Numbered from the stretch's first letter, positions 25,411 through 34,437 are shown. The stretch: DNA of 36,129 nt from Bermanella sp049115935 (GCA_049115935.1 JAGDZK010000029.1:1-36129); one strand, 5' to 3'. Made by a program: numbers and translations. Notes: generated by a model not told the origin, from the letters alone.

Positions 25411-25911
25411 ATGAGACGCCATAAGAAAATTCAAGAAGAAGCCGAATTAGATATCACCTCCTTCATGAACCTGATGATTATTCTGGTTCCAGTTTTACTT
25501 ATTAGCATGGTGTTTAATCACATCACGGTATTAGAGTTAAGACTGCCCCTTGAAGAAGAGTTGCAAAAGCAAGATCTAAACCCAGATGATTTATCATTAG
25601 AGGTTATCGTGCGTGAAACGGGCTTTAATGTGATGCTTGGGCCACTGCCTATTGAATCCATTAATAAAAAAGACAATAAATTCGATTTGAATCGTTTGTC
25701 TACCGTATTGCAAGGTATGAAAAAACAACTAGGTCGTGAGCGTACTGATATTGTCATTCTGTCTGAGCCGGATATTGATTATCAAGTATTAGTCGGTGTC
25801 ATTGATACTGCGAAAACATTCCCTGCTGTTGTTGCAGCAAGTGTCGTTGATGCAGTGTTGTTTCCAGATGTATCCCTTGGGGATGCCCCTGAAGTGGAGG
25901 CCGCATTATGA
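25411..25911 (+). CDS. ExbD/TolR-like protein 1, with Asn at the proton-carrying position
   Basis: A 166-residue single-pass inner-membrane protein: short basic N-terminus, one membrane helix (about 19-36) and a periplasmic domain. The helix start reads ELDITSFMNLMIILVPVLLI; the position that carries the essential Asp in ExbD/TolR (as in FIDVML of E. coli ExbD) is Asn20. An Asp lies six residues earlier (Asp14). From memory this NLM type occurs in other gammaproteobacterial operons of this kind, so it looks like a conserved specialisation and not an error. The ATG at 25411 has GGAGG 6 bases upstream; a TTG two codons earlier is less likely. Confidence 0.9.
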   Translation: MRRHKKIQEEAELDITSFMNLMIILVPVLLISMVFNHITVLELRLPLEEELQKQDLNPDDLSLEVIVRETGFNVMLGPLPIESINKKDNKFDLNRLSTVLQGMKKQLGRERTDIVILSEPDIDYQVLVGVIDTAKTFPAVVAASVVDAVLFPDVSLGDAPEVEAAL

Positions 25912-26414
25912 AATCATCTCGTCGCGCAAAACGCATGTCACGCAGCCATAGTCGTCATAAGAAACAAGCCGGCTTAAACCTTGTATCGTTAATGGATATT
26001 TTCACCATCATGGTGTTCTTCTTAATGATGAACCAAAGTGATGTTGAGGTAATGAGTAACGATAGTATCAAGCTACCAAGTAGTGTTGCCGAAGCTCAAC
26101 CACAAAACACCATTAACCTCATGGTCAGTAATGATGATGTGGTGGTACAAGGTCGCCCGATCGCCTCGGTGAAAGATATCTTAGCTATGAGTGCGGATGT
26201 TGAAATCATTCCAAGCCTACAAAAGGAACTGGAATATTTAGCCTCACGCACCCAGGCATCGGTTCAAGAAATGGAACTGGGTCGTCCAATAACCATAATG
26301 GGTGATCAAGGTATTCCGTACAAAGTGCTTAAGCGCATTATGGCTACCTGTCAAAAAGCGAAATTTACGCAAATATCGTTAGCCGTTCAGAAAAAAGACA
26401 TCAAGGAGGCGTAA
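25908..26414 (+). CDS. ExbD/TolR-like protein 2, with intact proton-carrying Asp
   Basis: A 168-residue single-pass protein with a very basic cytoplasmic N-terminus (RRAKRMSRSHSRHKKQ) and one membrane helix that starts LNLVSLMDIFTIMVFFLMM. Asp30 is at the essential proton-binding position. The periplasmic part (about 45-168) carries the TolR-like fold with ITIMGDQGIPYKVLKRIMATCQKAKF. Its ATG overlaps the stop of the previous ExbD gene by 4 bases, and its own stop overlaps the next start. It likely pairs with ExbD 1 in the pore of the ExbB oligomer. Confidence 0.93.
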   Translation: MKSSRRAKRMSRSHSRHKKQAGLNLVSLMDIFTIMVFFLMMNQSDVEVMSNDSIKLPSSVAEAQPQNTINLMVSNDDVVVQGRPIASVKDILAMSADVEIIPSLQKELEYLASRTQASVQEMELGRPITIMGDQGIPYKVLKRIMATCQKAKFTQISLAVQKKDIKEA

Positions 26415-27403
26415 TGAGCAGTTTAACATTTCGCAGTACCGAGCTGCCTTGGTCTGACAGCAAACAGGAGCACTTGTTTAAAAAGGTATTAATTGCCTTA
26501 TTAATGTTGACCTTGGTTTTGGGTATTGCGGTACCTAATATTACTTTGCCGGAATTAAAGCGTGAAAATTTAGAAAAATTACCGCCACAATTAGCCAAAG
26601 TAATTAAACGTAAAAAGGAAACACCAAAGCCAAAGCCTGTACCTAAAGTCGAAAAGAAAATCGAAAAACCGGTAGAGAAGAAGGTCGAGCCTAAAAAAGT
26701 AGAGGCGGTTAAAGCAAAACCTAAACCAAAACCGGTTGTGGTGGCTAAGCCAAAACCAAAGCCTAAACCGGTTGCCAAAAAAGAACGTACACCAGAGCGT
26801 ATAAAAGCGGCGAAAGAAAAAGCACAGAAATTAATTTCTAACTTTTCAAACGATCTTGCAGATATGCAAAACATGGTAGATATGTCAACACTGACTGTTG
26901 ATAGCGCAGTGTTAAGCAATGCTGGTGCCGCAGCTACTGATGTCGGCTCTGTGGTCGACCAGGCCGCAGTTGATCGTGTGGGTGGCATTGATGAAACGCA
27001 ATTAACCCGTGCCACAGGTGCTGAACAGTTAGCAACAGCGCAGCGAGATACAACAGAAGTCAAAGCCGTTACTAAAGATGAGTTAGTTGATGCCGTTGTT
27101 GATACCAAGGTGGCGGGTATGAGTCGTACGCAAATGCAGATTCGACGTGTATTTGAGCAAAACAAATCACGCTTTGACCGCATTTATCGTAAGGCACTGC
27201 GCAGTAATCCTGTATTACAAGGTACAGTGACGCTAGGCATTGAGGTTGCCGCTTCTGGTGAAGTAAGTGACTGTAATGTTAAGTCCAGTGATTTAGAGGA
27301 TGCTAAAGTCATTAAACGCATTACCATGACATGTAAACGGTTGGCGTTTGATGCGGCAAGCAAAGAGGATAAGTTTGAATACCCACTAACCTTTGCGCCT
27401 TAA
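26414..27403 (+). CDS. TonB-like transducer with AgmX/PglI C-terminal domain
   Basis: A 329-residue protein anchored by one membrane helix (about 24-42). It has a Lys-Pro repeat region (about 65-125, PKPKP and KPKPKP blocks) as in TonB, then a helical middle part (127-235). The C-terminal domain (about 237-329) is of the AgmX/PglI type: RTQMQIRRVFEQNKSRFDRIYRKALRSNPVLQGTVTLGIEVAASGEVSDC and an EYPLTFAP end. Cys287 and Cys307 could form a disulfide in the periplasm. It should transmit motion of the ExbB/ExbD motor to periplasmic partners, presumably the TPR proteins. In Myxococcus, GltG and GltJ have this domain. It starts in the previous gene's stop codon and is the last gene of the operon. 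Confidence 0.92.
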   Translation: MSSLTFRSTELPWSDSKQEHLFKKVLIALLMLTLVLGIAVPNITLPELKRENLEKLPPQLAKVIKRKKETPKPKPVPKVEKKIEKPVEKKVEPKKVEAVKAKPKPKPVVVAKPKPKPKPVAKKERTPERIKAAKEKAQKLISNFSNDLADMQNMVDMSTLTVDSAVLSNAGAAATDVGSVVDQAAVDRVGGIDETQLTRATGAEQLATAQRDTTEVKAVTKDELVDAVVDTKVAGMSRTQMQIRRVFEQNKSRFDRIYRKALRSNPVLQGTVTLGIEVAASGEVSDCNVKSSDLEDAKVIKRITMTCKRLAFDAASKEDKFEYPLTFAP

Positions 27404-27420
27404 TCATTAGCTTGAAACAT

Positions 27421-27460
27421 AAAAAAACCGAACGGATGAAATAATACGTTCGGTTTTTTT
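27421..27460. terminator. Bidirectional intrinsic terminator
   Basis: A perfect 14-pair stem (27421-27434 with 27447-27460) with A-run on one side and T-run on the other and a 12-base loop. It can stop transcription from both the envelope operon and the convergent hydrolase gene. Confidence 0.92.
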
Positions 27461-27478
27461 ATGCTTGCTTGTTAAGTA

Positions 27479-28387
27479 TTAAGAAAATTTGATATGTGCG
27501 TTTAACCAATTTTCCACGTCGGCATAAACATCTGCTCGGTTGGTTTCATTAAGCATTTCATGGCGACCATTTTCATAAAGCTTGCAGGTCACATCAGCTT
27601 GACCAGATTGCTCGTAAGCTTTAGCGAGCTTAGGCACGCCTTTGCCCATTTCACCTACGGGGTCTTTATCCCCGCCAAATAATAAAATTGGTAAATTCTT
27701 TTGGATGTGTTGATAGGTTTTGTTGCCATATAAATCAATTAAGCCTGCAAACATATCTAACCAAAGTTGAACCTTGCAATCAAAACCACAAAGCGGGTCC
27801 GCAATGTATTTATCCACCTGCTGCTGATCTCGGCTTAGCCAGTCAAAGTCTGTTCTATTGGGCTTAAAGGCGTTATTGAATGAGCCAAATGATAAAAATT
27901 GAAGAAGGCCACTGGTATTGGTGGCGCCTTTTCGCATACGTTCAAGTTGCGCGACCACACGACCAGCTTTAAGTAACATGCTTGGTTGAATGTTTGAGCC
28001 AGACAAAATAAGGCCATCAATGGCTTTAGGCTGGGTTGCTAAATAAGCTTGGGTTATAAATGTCCCCATGCTATGGGCAAACATAATATAAGGTTTGTCA
28101 TCTGGTATCTGGCTACGAACACAATCAATATCGCTTAGTAATTTTTGCCAGCCGTTATTATCGGCATAAAGGCCAAGGGTTGTAGATGGGCTACTTCCGT
28201 GACCGCGATGATTGTGGGCAATGACCGCAAAACCAGCCTGAACTAAATGCTGAGCAAACTCATCGTAACGGCTCACGTGTTCGGCCATACCGTGCAGAAT
28301 ATGCACCCAAGCTTTTGCTTGAGGGTTTGGCCAAATTAAAACCTCTATTTGATGGCCATCATCTGCGCTAATTAAGCGAGTTTCCAT
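27479..28387 (-). CDS. Alpha/beta hydrolase, monoacylglycerol lipase-like
   Basis: A serine hydrolase of the Hydrolase_4/monoacylglycerol lipase group (PF12146), 302 residues, no signal peptide, so cytosolic. It shows the oxyanion HGMAEH (about 32-37), HNHRGHGSS, the nucleophile elbow AHSMGT (Ser106), FGGDKDPVG with the acid (Asp240 or Asp242) and NGRHEML with His276. The elbow has Ala in place of the first Gly of GxSxG, tolerated in some hydrolases. The open frame reaches back to a TTG at 28417, but the ATG at 28385-28387 has AGGA 6 bases upstream and starts at the natural METRLISADDG. It neighbours fadD divergently: freed fatty acids could be activated by that enzyme. Confidence 0.9.
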   Translation of the reverse strand: METRLISADDGHQIEVLIWPNPQAKAWVHILHGMAEHVSRYDEFAQHLVQAGFAVIAHNHRGHGSSPSTTLGLYADNNGWQKLLSDIDCVRSQIPDDKPYIMFAHSMGTFITQAYLATQPKAIDGLILSGSNIQPSMLLKAGRVVAQLERMRKGATNTSGLLQFLSFGSFNNAFKPNRTDFDWLSRDQQQVDKYIADPLCGFDCKVQLWLDMFAGLIDLYGNKTYQHIQKNLPILLFGGDKDPVGEMGKGVPKLAKAYEQSGQADVTCKLYENGRHEMLNETNRADVYADVENWLNAHIKFS

Positions 28388-28663
28388 GTGGAATCCTATG
28401 TCATTATTATTGTGCAAAGATTGTATCCAATAATTGCCACAAAGGTATCGCCTACATGGATGAAACCTAGTAAATGAGCGCTAAACAGCCAATATTTACG
28501 CATATCCGTTCATAAAGTAGTCAGATGGATGAAAGTGGTTAGATTGGGACTTTGCGCGGGTTTCTAAAACTGGTAGTCTGCCCAACTATCCAAATTCCTG
28601 CTGTATGTAAAACATACAATATCTAATAAAAAAGACAGGCCAATTGAATTAGGCGGAGGCGGT
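28388..28663. other. Intergenic region between divergent hydrolase and fadD genes
   Basis: About 275 bases holding both promoters. AACTGGT at about 28568 resembles one half of an E. coli FadR site, but the second half is missing. No other strong repeat or promoter pair was seen. Confidence 0.4.
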
Positions 28664-30349
28664 ATGAACGAGAATTTCTTTAGCGACAAATATCCTGCAG
28701 GTTTACCAGCAACAGTAGACGTTGATAAGTACAAAAGCGTTGTTGACGTATTTAACCAAAGCGTTAAAAAGTACGCTGATCGTCCGGCGTTCACTGCACT
28801 GGGTCAAACCTTGACCTATGCTGACGTTGACCGCTTGTCTGCTGATTTTGCGGCTTACTTGCAAAACAACACTGGTTTGCAAAAAGGCGATCGCATCGCC
28901 GTTCAATTACCTAACTTACTGCAATACCCAATCGTAGTATTTGGTGCCATGCGCGCCGGTCTTATCGTGGTGAACACCAACCCACTTTATACCGAACGTG
29001 AAATGGAGCACCAGTTCAACGATTCAGGTGCTAAAGCGCTTGTTGTATTGGCCCAAATGGCGGGTAAAGCAGCACGAGTTGTGCCTAAAACTCAGATCGA
29101 AACAGTTATCGTGACGCAAGCAGGCGATATGTGCAGCCCACTTAAGCGCACAATCGTTAACTTCGTGATTAAGAACATTCGCAAAGAAGTTGAGCCATTC
29201 ACGATTCCTGGCCATATCAAGTTATTAGATGCGCTAAAAACGGGTACTAAGTCTAGCTACACTCCAGTAGATGTTGCACCTGAAGACATCAGTGTTCTGC
29301 AATACACAGGCGGCACCACGGGCGTTGCTAAAGGCGCAATGCTGACTAACCGCAATATCGTTGCAAACATGTGCCAAGCACATCCGTTATTCATGATGGG
29401 CTTGAACAAAAGCGGTCAAGACGAAGGCTCTAAAGTGGTAATTGCACCTCTACCGCTTTACCACATTTACGCATTCACCGTTAACTGCATGGTGTTAATG
29501 GAAACCGGTAACCATAACGTACTGATTCCAAACCCACGTGACCTACCTGGATTCATTAAAGAACTGAAAAACTGGGACTTCAATGCGTTCTTAGGTTTGA
29601 ATACTTTATTTGTTGGTCTTTGTAATAACGAAGACTTCCGTGCTTTGGACTTTAGTAACCTTCAGCTAACTATTTCAGGCGGCATGGCATTAACTAAAAA
29701 TGCGGCTGATCGCTGGCAAGAAATTACAGGTTGTGAAGTATCTGAAGGTTACGGTATGACAGAAACGTCGCCAATCGCGTCTTTTAACCCACCAGGTCAC
29801 ACCCAGCTGGGTACGATTGGTATGCCTGTATCAAATACTTTATGTAAAGTGATTGATGAAGACGGTAAAGACCTTCCTGTAGGTGAAGCCGGTGAGCTTT
29901 GCGTGAAAGGTCCGCAGGTAATGAAAGGTTACTGGCAGCGCCCTGAAGCCACTGCTGAAACCATTACTGAAGACGGTTGGTTAAAAACAGGCGACATGGC
30001 CATTATTCTTGAAAACGGCTACATGAAAATTGTAGATCGTAAGAAAGACATGATCATCGTTTCTGGTTTCAACGTATACCCTAACGAAATTGAAGACGTG
30101 GTATCTGGCCACCCTGACATTGTTGAATGTGCAGCGGTTGGTATTCCTGATGAAGTAGCGGGCGAGCAAGTGAAAATCTTTGCGGTTTCAACTAACCCAG
30201 CTCTAACAGGCAAAGAAATTACTGATTTCTGTCGTGAACGTTTAACTGCATACAAAGTGCCTAAACTGGTTGAGTTCCGTGATGAACTGCCTAAAACCAA
30301 CGTAGGTAAGATCCTTCGTCGTGAACTGCGTGACGAAGAGACTGCGTAA
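28664..30349 (+). CDS. fadD: Long-chain fatty acid-CoA ligase
   Basis: Activates fatty acids to acyl-CoA with ATP, at the inner face of the membrane, for beta-oxidation or lipid synthesis. The 561 residues are the normal FadD length. Adenylate-forming motifs are complete: YTGGTTGVAKGAML (about 215-228), YGMTETSP (about 363), LKTGDMAI, DRKKDMIIVSGFNVYP (about 458), and the catalytic Lys in KTNVGKILRREL near the C-terminus. The start ATG follows GGAGG. Codons are noticeably more biased (AAC, CGT, GGT, CAC) than in neighbouring genes, suggesting strong expression. A terminator follows. Confidence 0.95.
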   Translation: MNENFFSDKYPAGLPATVDVDKYKSVVDVFNQSVKKYADRPAFTALGQTLTYADVDRLSADFAAYLQNNTGLQKGDRIAVQLPNLLQYPIVVFGAMRAGLIVVNTNPLYTEREMEHQFNDSGAKALVVLAQMAGKAARVVPKTQIETVIVTQAGDMCSPLKRTIVNFVIKNIRKEVEPFTIPGHIKLLDALKTGTKSSYTPVDVAPEDISVLQYTGGTTGVAKGAMLTNRNIVANMCQAHPLFMMGLNKSGQDEGSKVVIAPLPLYHIYAFTVNCMVLMETGNHNVLIPNPRDLPGFIKELKNWDFNAFLGLNTLFVGLCNNEDFRALDFSNLQLTISGGMALTKNAADRWQEITGCEVSEGYGMTETSPIASFNPPGHTQLGTIGMPVSNTLCKVIDEDGKDLPVGEAGELCVKGPQVMKGYWQRPEATAETITEDGWLKTGDMAIILENGYMKIVDRKKDMIIVSGFNVYPNEIEDVVSGHPDIVECAAVGIPDEVAGEQVKIFAVSTNPALTGKEITDFCRERLTAYKVPKLVEFRDELPKTNVGKILRRELRDEETA

Positions 30350-30377
30350 TTACCTATTAGCGTAATTTGCGTATAAT

Positions 30378-30403
30378 AAAACGCCCTCTAAGGAGGGCGT
30401 TTT
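30378..30403 (+). terminator. Intrinsic terminator after fadD
   Basis: AAAACGCCCTC pairs with GAGGGCGTTTT around the loop TAAG, a perfect 11-pair stem ending in four Ts. It is only 13 bases before the hrpA start codon; TATAAT at 30372-30377 just in front of it could be the hrpA -10 box. Confidence 0.85.
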
Positions 30404-30416
30404 GCGTTTCATAAGA

Positions 30417-33400
30417 ATGAGTTTGGCATCTGTGACTAATGACATCGCTCAGCTTGAGCAACTAATATCTCAAAGCATGATTCAACAGCGATTTGGCTTT
30501 TCTCGCCAGTTGTCTCAAATTAAAAAGCGTTTGAAGCATAAGCAACCCGTTGATCAATCTATAGAGAAATTATTAACTCAGGTTGTGGCCAGCTGTGAGC
30601 GTGCGCAAAAACGTGGCGTGTCATTATCTACAATCACATATGACGATAGTTTACCCATTAGCCAAAAGCGCAGTGACATTTCAAACGCCATTCGCGATCA
30701 CCAAATAGTTGTCATCGCCGGTGAAACCGGTTCGGGTAAAACCACACAAATTCCCAAAATCTGTTTAGAGCTAGGGCTTGCCCAATATGGCTTAATTGCA
30801 CACACTCAGCCTAGACGTATTGCTGCGCGCTCGGTGTCACAACGAATTGCACAAGAGCTAAACGTCCATTTAGGTGAAGAGGTGGGTTATCAAATTCGCT
30901 TCAATGACCAAAGTAATGAGCAAACGCTCGTCAAGCTCATGACAGATGGCATCTTACTGGCGGAAACTCAGCACGATCGATTTTTAAATAAATACCAAAC
31001 CATCATAATTGATGAGGCCCACGAGCGCAGTTTAAATATTGATTTTTTAATGGGTTATCTAAAACAATTGTTGCCTAAGCGCCCTGATTTAAAAGTCATT
31101 ATTACCTCCGCTACAATTGATGTGGAGCGTTTTTCAAAACACTTTAATGATGCGCCAGTGATTCAAGTGTCTGGCCGAACCTTTCCTGTTGAAACGCGAT
31201 ATCGCCCCCTGATTGATTTAGATGAAGAGGGTGAAGAGCGAGAAGGGGATTTATACGCAGGTATCATTGATGCCGTTGAAGAGCTTCAACTAGAAGACAG
31301 CAAGCGTGGTCAAATAGGTGACGTACTGATATTTTTAAGTGGTGAGAGAGAAATTCGCGAGGCGGCACTAGAGCTTAAAAAAGCGAATCTTAAAAATAGC
31401 GAAATCCTGCCTTTATATGCCCGTTTAAGTAACGCTGACCAAAACAAAATATTTAACCCAGGTGGTGGCGCACGCCGCATTATTTTATCTACTAACGTGG
31501 CAGAAACCTCCTTAACCGTTCCGGGTATTCGTTATGTGATTGATAGTGGTTTGGCACGTATTAGTCGATATAGTTATCGCTCAAAAGTACAACGTTTGCC
31601 TATAGAGGCTATTTCTCAAGCCAGCGCCAATCAACGTAAAGGCCGTTGCGGTCGAGTAAGCGAAGGCATATGTATTCGCTTATTTAGCGAAGAAGACTTT
31701 AATGCACGAGCTGAATTCTCAGACCCTGAAATTCAAAGAACCAATCTAGCGGCGGTTATTCTACAAATGCTGTCGCTTAAATTAGGGGATGTCTCTGAGT
31801 TTCCATTTGTGGATGCACCGGATAATCGCTTTATAAAAGACGGCTATAATCTTTTAAAAGAGTTAGGCGCGGTTAGCAAAGATAATCAAATTAACCAAGT
31901 GGGTCGTGCTTTATCAAAACTACCTGTTGATCCGCGTATTGCTCGAATGTTGTTTGAAGCCAGTAAACGCAAAGCATTAAATGAAATGCTGATTATAGCC
32001 TCAGCGCTTAGTATTCAAGACCCTCGTGAGCGTCCACCTGAAAAACAACAGCAAGCGGATCAAAAACATGCAGAATTCCGCCACGAGGAGAGTGATTTTA
32101 TAACCCTGCTAAATGTTTGGAATGGCTTTGAAGAAGCTCGCCAAGAGTTATCCAACAAACAATTACGTTTGCATTGTAAAAAACATTTTTTAAATTATAT
32201 GCGTATGCGTGAATGGCGTGATGTGCATTATCAATTGCGTTTGCAATGTAAAGACTTAAAGCTTGAAGAAAATAAACAGGCGGCTAGCTATGAAGCGGTG
32301 CATCAGTCCATTCTGTCTGGCTTCTTAAGTTATATTGGGCAAAAAACAGAAGACGGTGATTACCTTGGTGCCCGCAATCGTCGCTTTATGTTGTTCCCTG
32401 GTAGTGGCATTTTCAAAAAGCGGCCTAAATGGGTGGTGTCCGCAGAAATGGTGGAGACCTCTCGTTTATACGCCCGCATGAATGCGCGAATAGACCCTGA
32501 ATGGTTGGAGCCATTGGCGAAAACACTGGTAAAGCGTAAATATTTAGAGCCTTACTGGTCCATTAAACGTGGTCAAGTAATGGCTTACGAACAAGTGAGC
32601 TTGTATGGTTTGGTGATCATACCTAAGCGTAATGTCAGTTACGCTAAAATTGACCCACAAATTAGTCATGAAATCTTTATTCGTGAAGCGCTCGTGCAAA
32701 AACAAATAAAAAGTAGAGCGCCTTTTTTAAAGCACAACCAAGATTTAATTGAAGAGATTGAAGAGCTTGAAGATAAGTCACGTCGTCGTGATATTGTGGT
32801 TGATGAAGAGCGACTGTTTCAGTTCTACCTTGAACGTGTGCCAAATGAAATTAGTGATACCGCATCCTTTGAAACATGGTTAAAAGCACAGCCACACGAT
32901 TTACTAAAAATCAGTAAAGCGGATTTAATGCAGCACGGTGCTGAGAATATTACTCAAGCACAATTCCCTGATCACTTTACCCATGGCTCCGTGGTTTATC
33001 CACTGACTTATCGATTTGAACCCAATCATAAAGAAGATGGTGTGAGTGTATTGGTGCCAGCGGCCATGCTTAAGCAGCTGCCTGTTGGTCGCTTACAATG
33101 GCTAGTGCCTGGTATGTTGCGTGAAAAAGTCATTGCTTTACTGAAGGGTTTAACAAAATCTGTTCGTCGTCAATTGGTTCCAGTACCCGATTTTGCAGAT
33201 GGTTTTTTAATTAAACATCAAGCCAGTGATGAATCACTATTAGATGTGCTTGCCCAGTATATTTATAAGCAAAAACGTATCGACATTGAAAACCAAGATT
33301 GGAATATAGAGCAGTTAGATCCTCACTATAAAATGAATATTCAAGTCATGGGTAACGATAACGTATTGCTTGCCCAAGGGCGTGACTGGCACCAATTGAT

Positions 33401-34334
33401 AGAAAAAATTGGCGATCAGGTTGAGTATTTATCACAAGAAAATAATAATGATTTTGAACGTGATGGCATTGAATGCTGGGATTTAAATGCATTACCTTGT
33501 GATTTTCAAGTGCAGCAAGCTGGGATTCAAGTGACCTTGTATCCTGCTTTAGTTGATGAAACCTCAAGTGTCAGTCTTAAACTATTATCCCGAGCGGATG
33601 AAGCACTCACCCTATCTAAACAAGGTATTTTGCGATTATTGAAACTTGAGCTATCTGAGCAAGTGAGCTGGGTGCAAAAAGAAACACAAAAACGCCTTGT
33701 GCAAGAGATGATCTACTTTGGTCATATTGGCAACAAAGCGCAATTGTTAGATGCGGTAACTCACCGTGTATTTAGTATGAGCTTTGAGCTGACGGATATT
33801 CCAAGGAATGAGGCCGCATTTAAAGCCCTTAAAGATGAAGGGCGCGCTTTAATTGGTGAAAAGTTTGACGAAGTCATACCGTTGATTAAGCAAATTTTGC
33901 AAAGTTATCACCAGTTAAATAAAAAAATGAAACAACAAAATCAATTAGCATTCGCACTGGCTGTGGGGGACATCAAACAGCAAGTAAACGAACTTATGCC
34001 AAAGGGGTTCTTAGGACTGGTTGAGTATGAGTGGCTCAAACAATATCCACGCTATTTTAAAGCTATGATGCTCAGGTTAGATAAGCTGCAAGGCAACTTA
34101 CAAAAAGACAAGCTGACACAATTAAAAGTGGCACAGTGGATCGAACAATACCAAGCCGTATTAGCTCAATTGCCCGCAAGTGAAGAATGTTTTGAACAGG
34201 TCTTAGCCTTGAAGTGGATGATCCAAGAATATCGCGTGTCATTGTTTGCACAAGAACTCGGGACCTCAATGCCTGTATCCGATAAGCGCTGGAAGGCTCA
34301 AATAATAGAAGCTAAAACCAGTATTCAGCAGTAA
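30417..34334 (+). CDS. hrpA: ATP-dependent RNA helicase HrpA
   Basis: A DEAH-box RNA helicase involved in mRNA processing and, in E. coli, in rescue of stalled ribosomes. From the ATG at 30417 the protein has 1305 residues, the usual HrpA length. Motif I GETGSGKTTQ (about 102-111), motif II DEAH (about 199-202), SATID, motif VI QRKGRCGR (about 406-413), then the helicase-associated and OB-like regions and the long DUF3418 C-terminal domain are all present. An upstream in-frame TTG at 30402 lies in the terminator tail and is less likely. No clear ribosome site precedes the ATG. Confidence 0.95.
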   Translation: MSLASVTNDIAQLEQLISQSMIQQRFGFSRQLSQIKKRLKHKQPVDQSIEKLLTQVVASCERAQKRGVSLSTITYDDSLPISQKRSDISNAIRDHQIVVIAGETGSGKTTQIPKICLELGLAQYGLIAHTQPRRIAARSVSQRIAQELNVHLGEEVGYQIRFNDQSNEQTLVKLMTDGILLAETQHDRFLNKYQTIIIDEAHERSLNIDFLMGYLKQLLPKRPDLKVIITSATIDVERFSKHFNDAPVIQVSGRTFPVETRYRPLIDLDEEGEEREGDLYAGIIDAVEELQLEDSKRGQIGDVLIFLSGEREIREAALELKKANLKNSEILPLYARLSNADQNKIFNPGGGARRIILSTNVAETSLTVPGIRYVIDSGLARISRYSYRSKVQRLPIEAISQASANQRKGRCGRVSEGICIRLFSEEDFNARAEFSDPEIQRTNLAAVILQMLSLKLGDVSEFPFVDAPDNRFIKDGYNLLKELGAVSKDNQINQVGRALSKLPVDPRIARMLFEASKRKALNEMLIIASALSIQDPRERPPEKQQQADQKHAEFRHEESDFITLLNVWNGFEEARQELSNKQLRLHCKKHFLNYMRMREWRDVHYQLRLQCKDLKLEENKQAASYEAVHQSILSGFLSYIGQKTEDGDYLGARNRRFMLFPGSGIFKKRPKWVVSAEMVETSRLYARMNARIDPEWLEPLAKTLVKRKYLEPYWSIKRGQVMAYEQVSLYGLVIIPKRNVSYAKIDPQISHEIFIREALVQKQIKSRAPFLKHNQDLIEEIEELEDKSRRRDIVVDEERLFQFYLERVPNEISDTASFETWLKAQPHDLLKISKADLMQHGAENITQAQFPDHFTHGSVVYPLTYRFEPNHKEDGVSVLVPAAMLKQLPVGRLQWLVPGMLREKVIALLKGLTKSVRRQLVPVPDFADGFLIKHQASDESLLDVLAQYIYKQKRIDIENQDWNIEQLDPHYKMNIQVMGNDNVLLAQGRDWHQLIEKIGDQVEYLSQENNNDFERDGIECWDLNALPCDFQVQQAGIQVTLYPALVDETSSVSLKLLSRADEALTLSKQGILRLLKLELSEQVSWVQKETQKRLVQEMIYFGHIGNKAQLLDAVTHRVFSMSFELTDIPRNEAAFKALKDEGRALIGEKFDEVIPLIKQILQSYHQLNKKMKQQNQLAFALAVGDIKQQVNELMPKGFLGLVEYEWLKQYPRYFKAMMLRLDKLQGNLQKDKLTQLKVAQWIEQYQAVLAQLPASEECFEQVLALKWMIQEYRVSLFAQELGTSMPVSDKRWKAQIIEAKTSIQQ

Positions 34335-34421
34335 TCGATTCAAATGCCCTGTCTTGGATAATATGCGCTGGCCATTTTAGCGTTTTTATTGTCCAATTCG
34401 GCCGCGTTTTTAGCGGTAAAT

Positions 34422-34437
34422 GTGAGTCATGACTCAC
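34422..34437. promoter_or_regulatory. Perfect 16-base palindrome upstream of the KAS III gene
   Basis: GTGAGTCATGACTCAC is its own reverse complement with no spacer. It lies about 120 bases before the start of the condensing-enzyme gene and 88 bases after hrpA, a suitable operator position. The regulator is unknown; TetR- or GntR-type repressors of lipid genes often bind such sites. Confidence 0.5.

Noticed and set aside
26401..27183. 260-residue open frame on the minus strand, opposite the TonB-like gene
   Set aside because: Low-complexity product (Gly/Phe/Leu-rich) that mirrors the Lys-Pro repeats on the plus strand; the plus-strand gene has domains, a start and operon overlap.
28566..28586. 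Possible FadR operator (AACTGGT) upstream of fadD
   Set aside because: Only the left half-site resembles the E. coli consensus; the right half does not, so I do not call it.
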